Source: an uncultured Actinomycetes bacterium
GTDB taxonomy: Bacteria; Actinomycetota; Thermoleophilia; Solirubrobacterales; Thermoleophilaceae
NCBI GenBank assembly: GCA_946481495.1
Contig: CAMLNW010000203.1
Span: forward strand, 1 to 5,053
DNA: 5,053 nt
Direction: 5' to 3'
The position numbers and the translations under genes were made by a program. The notes under the pieces are model-generated. The model saw nothing but the letters and a program-made list of their open reading frames with translations, did no database searches and was not told the DNA's origin. Numbering within the stretch: position 1 is the first letter of the stretch; the number at the start of each line of letters is the position of its first letter. Below are positions 4,356 to 5,053 of this stretch, one piece after another.

Positions 4356-5053
4356 GTGACCGCTCCCACTTTCGATCTCCAATCGCATTCCATCCACTCC
4401 GACGGCGAGCTGCCGACCGCGGAGGTGGTCGCCAACGCGGCGGCCGCCGGCGTCGAGCTGCTGGCGCTGACCGACCACGACACCGTCGACGGCGTCGACG
4501 AGGCGCTCGCCGCCGGTCGCGAGCACGGTGTGCCGATCGTCACAGCGACCGAGATCTCGGCCGTCGACGGCCCCTACGAGGACATGCACGTGCTCGGCTA
4601 CGGCGTCGACCAGAGCGACCCGGTTCTCCAGGAGCGGCTGCTCGACGCGCGCGGCGACCGCGAGCGGCGCGCCGACGCGATGTCGGAGCGGCTCCAGGAG
4701 CTCGGCTTCGAGATCGACCAGAGCCCGGTCGACGCCCGCCGCGCCGCCGGCAAGCCGGTCGGCCGCCCCCACCTCGCGGCCGGCGTGCTCGCCCACCCGG
4801 CGAACGCCGAGCGGCTCGCCGACGAGGGCCATGGCGACGTCTCGTCGTTCATCCCCGCCTACCTGATCCAGGGCACGCCCGGCTATGTCGCGCGCTCGCA
4901 CCCGACAGTCGCCGAGGCGATCGGCTGGATCCACGACGCCGGCGGCATCGCCGTCTGGGCGCACCCGTTCTGGGACGTCAAGGACGACGACGAGGTGCTG
5001 GCGCTGATCGACCGCTTCAAGGAGGCGGGCGTCGAGGGCGTCGAGGTCTTCTA
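4356..5053 (+). CDS. PHP-domain phosphoesterase, TrpH/YciV-like (3' end beyond right edge)
   Basis: The frame opens at GTG 4356 and stays open to the right edge, giving 232 codons of a family usually near 270-290 aa. PHP motifs appear in order: residues 7-17 DLQSHSIHSDG, 38-43 LTDHDT, Glu66 in TEIS, His78 in MHVLGY, a GRPHLA segment near residue 130, and AHPFWD near 206. These are metal ligands and fold landmarks of the cytoplasmic TrpH/YciV/AmpP group, which hydrolyse nucleoside 3',5'-bisphosphates or short RNA ends using divalent metals. The exact substrate here is not shown. The first His of the usual DLHxHS is Gln9, so one expected metal ligand is replaced. There is no signal peptide. An in-frame TTG at 4344 is a weaker start because it overlaps the candidate -10 box. 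The gene diverges from the sulfatase operon and shares its 90-bp control region. The last motif lies outside the window. Confidence 0.9.
   Translation, partial: MTAPTFDLQSHSIHSDGELPTAEVVANAAAAGVELLALTDHDTVDGVDEALAAGREHGVPIVTATEISAVDGPYEDMHVLGYGVDQSDPVLQERLLDARGDRERRADAMSERLQELGFEIDQSPVDARRAAGKPVGRPHLAAGVLAHPANAERLADEGHGDVSSFIPAYLIQGTPGYVARSHPTVAEAIGWIHDAGGIAVWAHPFWDVKDDDEVLALIDRFKEAGVEGVEVF

Noticed and set aside
4281..4964. 227-codon minus-strand frame opposite the PHP gene
   Set aside because: The plus strand encodes clear PHP motifs. The minus product is Arg/Val/Ala-rich with no recognisable domain and would run through the divergent promoters and inverted repeat.

Overview
The window is GC-rich (about 69% in the first 300 bases by hand count). 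It has a strong G/C third-position bias, several GTG or SD-poor starts, twin-arginine (Tat) signals and a GAP/Sap-like membrane protein. Together these point to a high-GC actinobacterium. A Thermoleophilia/Solirubrobacterales-type organism is my best guess, from memory of similar proteins and not verified.

Layout. Everything from 1 to 4265 lies on the minus strand. Read in the direction of transcription from about 4270 leftwards, it holds: (i) a Tat-exported lipoprotein of the sulfatase/alkaline-phosphatase superfamily (4265 to 2690), split by one frameshift near 3655; (ii) a second, intact Tat-exported paralog (2693 to 1011), joined to the first by a 4-nt ATGA overlap; (iii) a small coiled-coil hypothetical (about 921 to 688); (iv) a tRNA-His(GUG) gene (620 to 548); (v) a short GAP-like membrane protein starting 4 nt after the tRNA; and (vi) a small membrane protein that overlaps (v) by one base (TGATG) and runs off the left edge. 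Divergently on the plus strand, from 4356 to the right edge, is a PHP-domain phosphoesterase, truncated by the window.

The most notable content is the sulfatase pair. The upstream member (apart from its frameshift) keeps the metal-binding Asp, a Thr at the usual Cys/Ser formylglycine position, the Asp-Pro-His motif, the Ser-Asp-His-Gly motif and the Gly-Lys motif. The downstream, intact member has lost essentially all of these (Asp to Ser, Thr to Ala, His to Ala, His to Gly, Lys to Arg) while keeping the fold-defining segments. It has also gained a long acidic C-terminal tail with a thrombospondin-type-3-like segment. It therefore reads as a secreted pseudoenzyme, translationally coupled to a membrane-anchored enzyme.

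The 90-bp gap between the divergent sulfatase operon and the PHP gene carries a perfect 11-bp inverted repeat with a 14-nt spacer. It lies between two candidate -10 boxes and is a good candidate operator. The same 8-mer, GCTAGTCT, precedes both the sulfatase operon and the tRNA gene, which suggests a shared housekeeping -10 element. No mobile element, CRISPR array or rRNA was seen, and there is no gene-free stretch longer than 300 bases.
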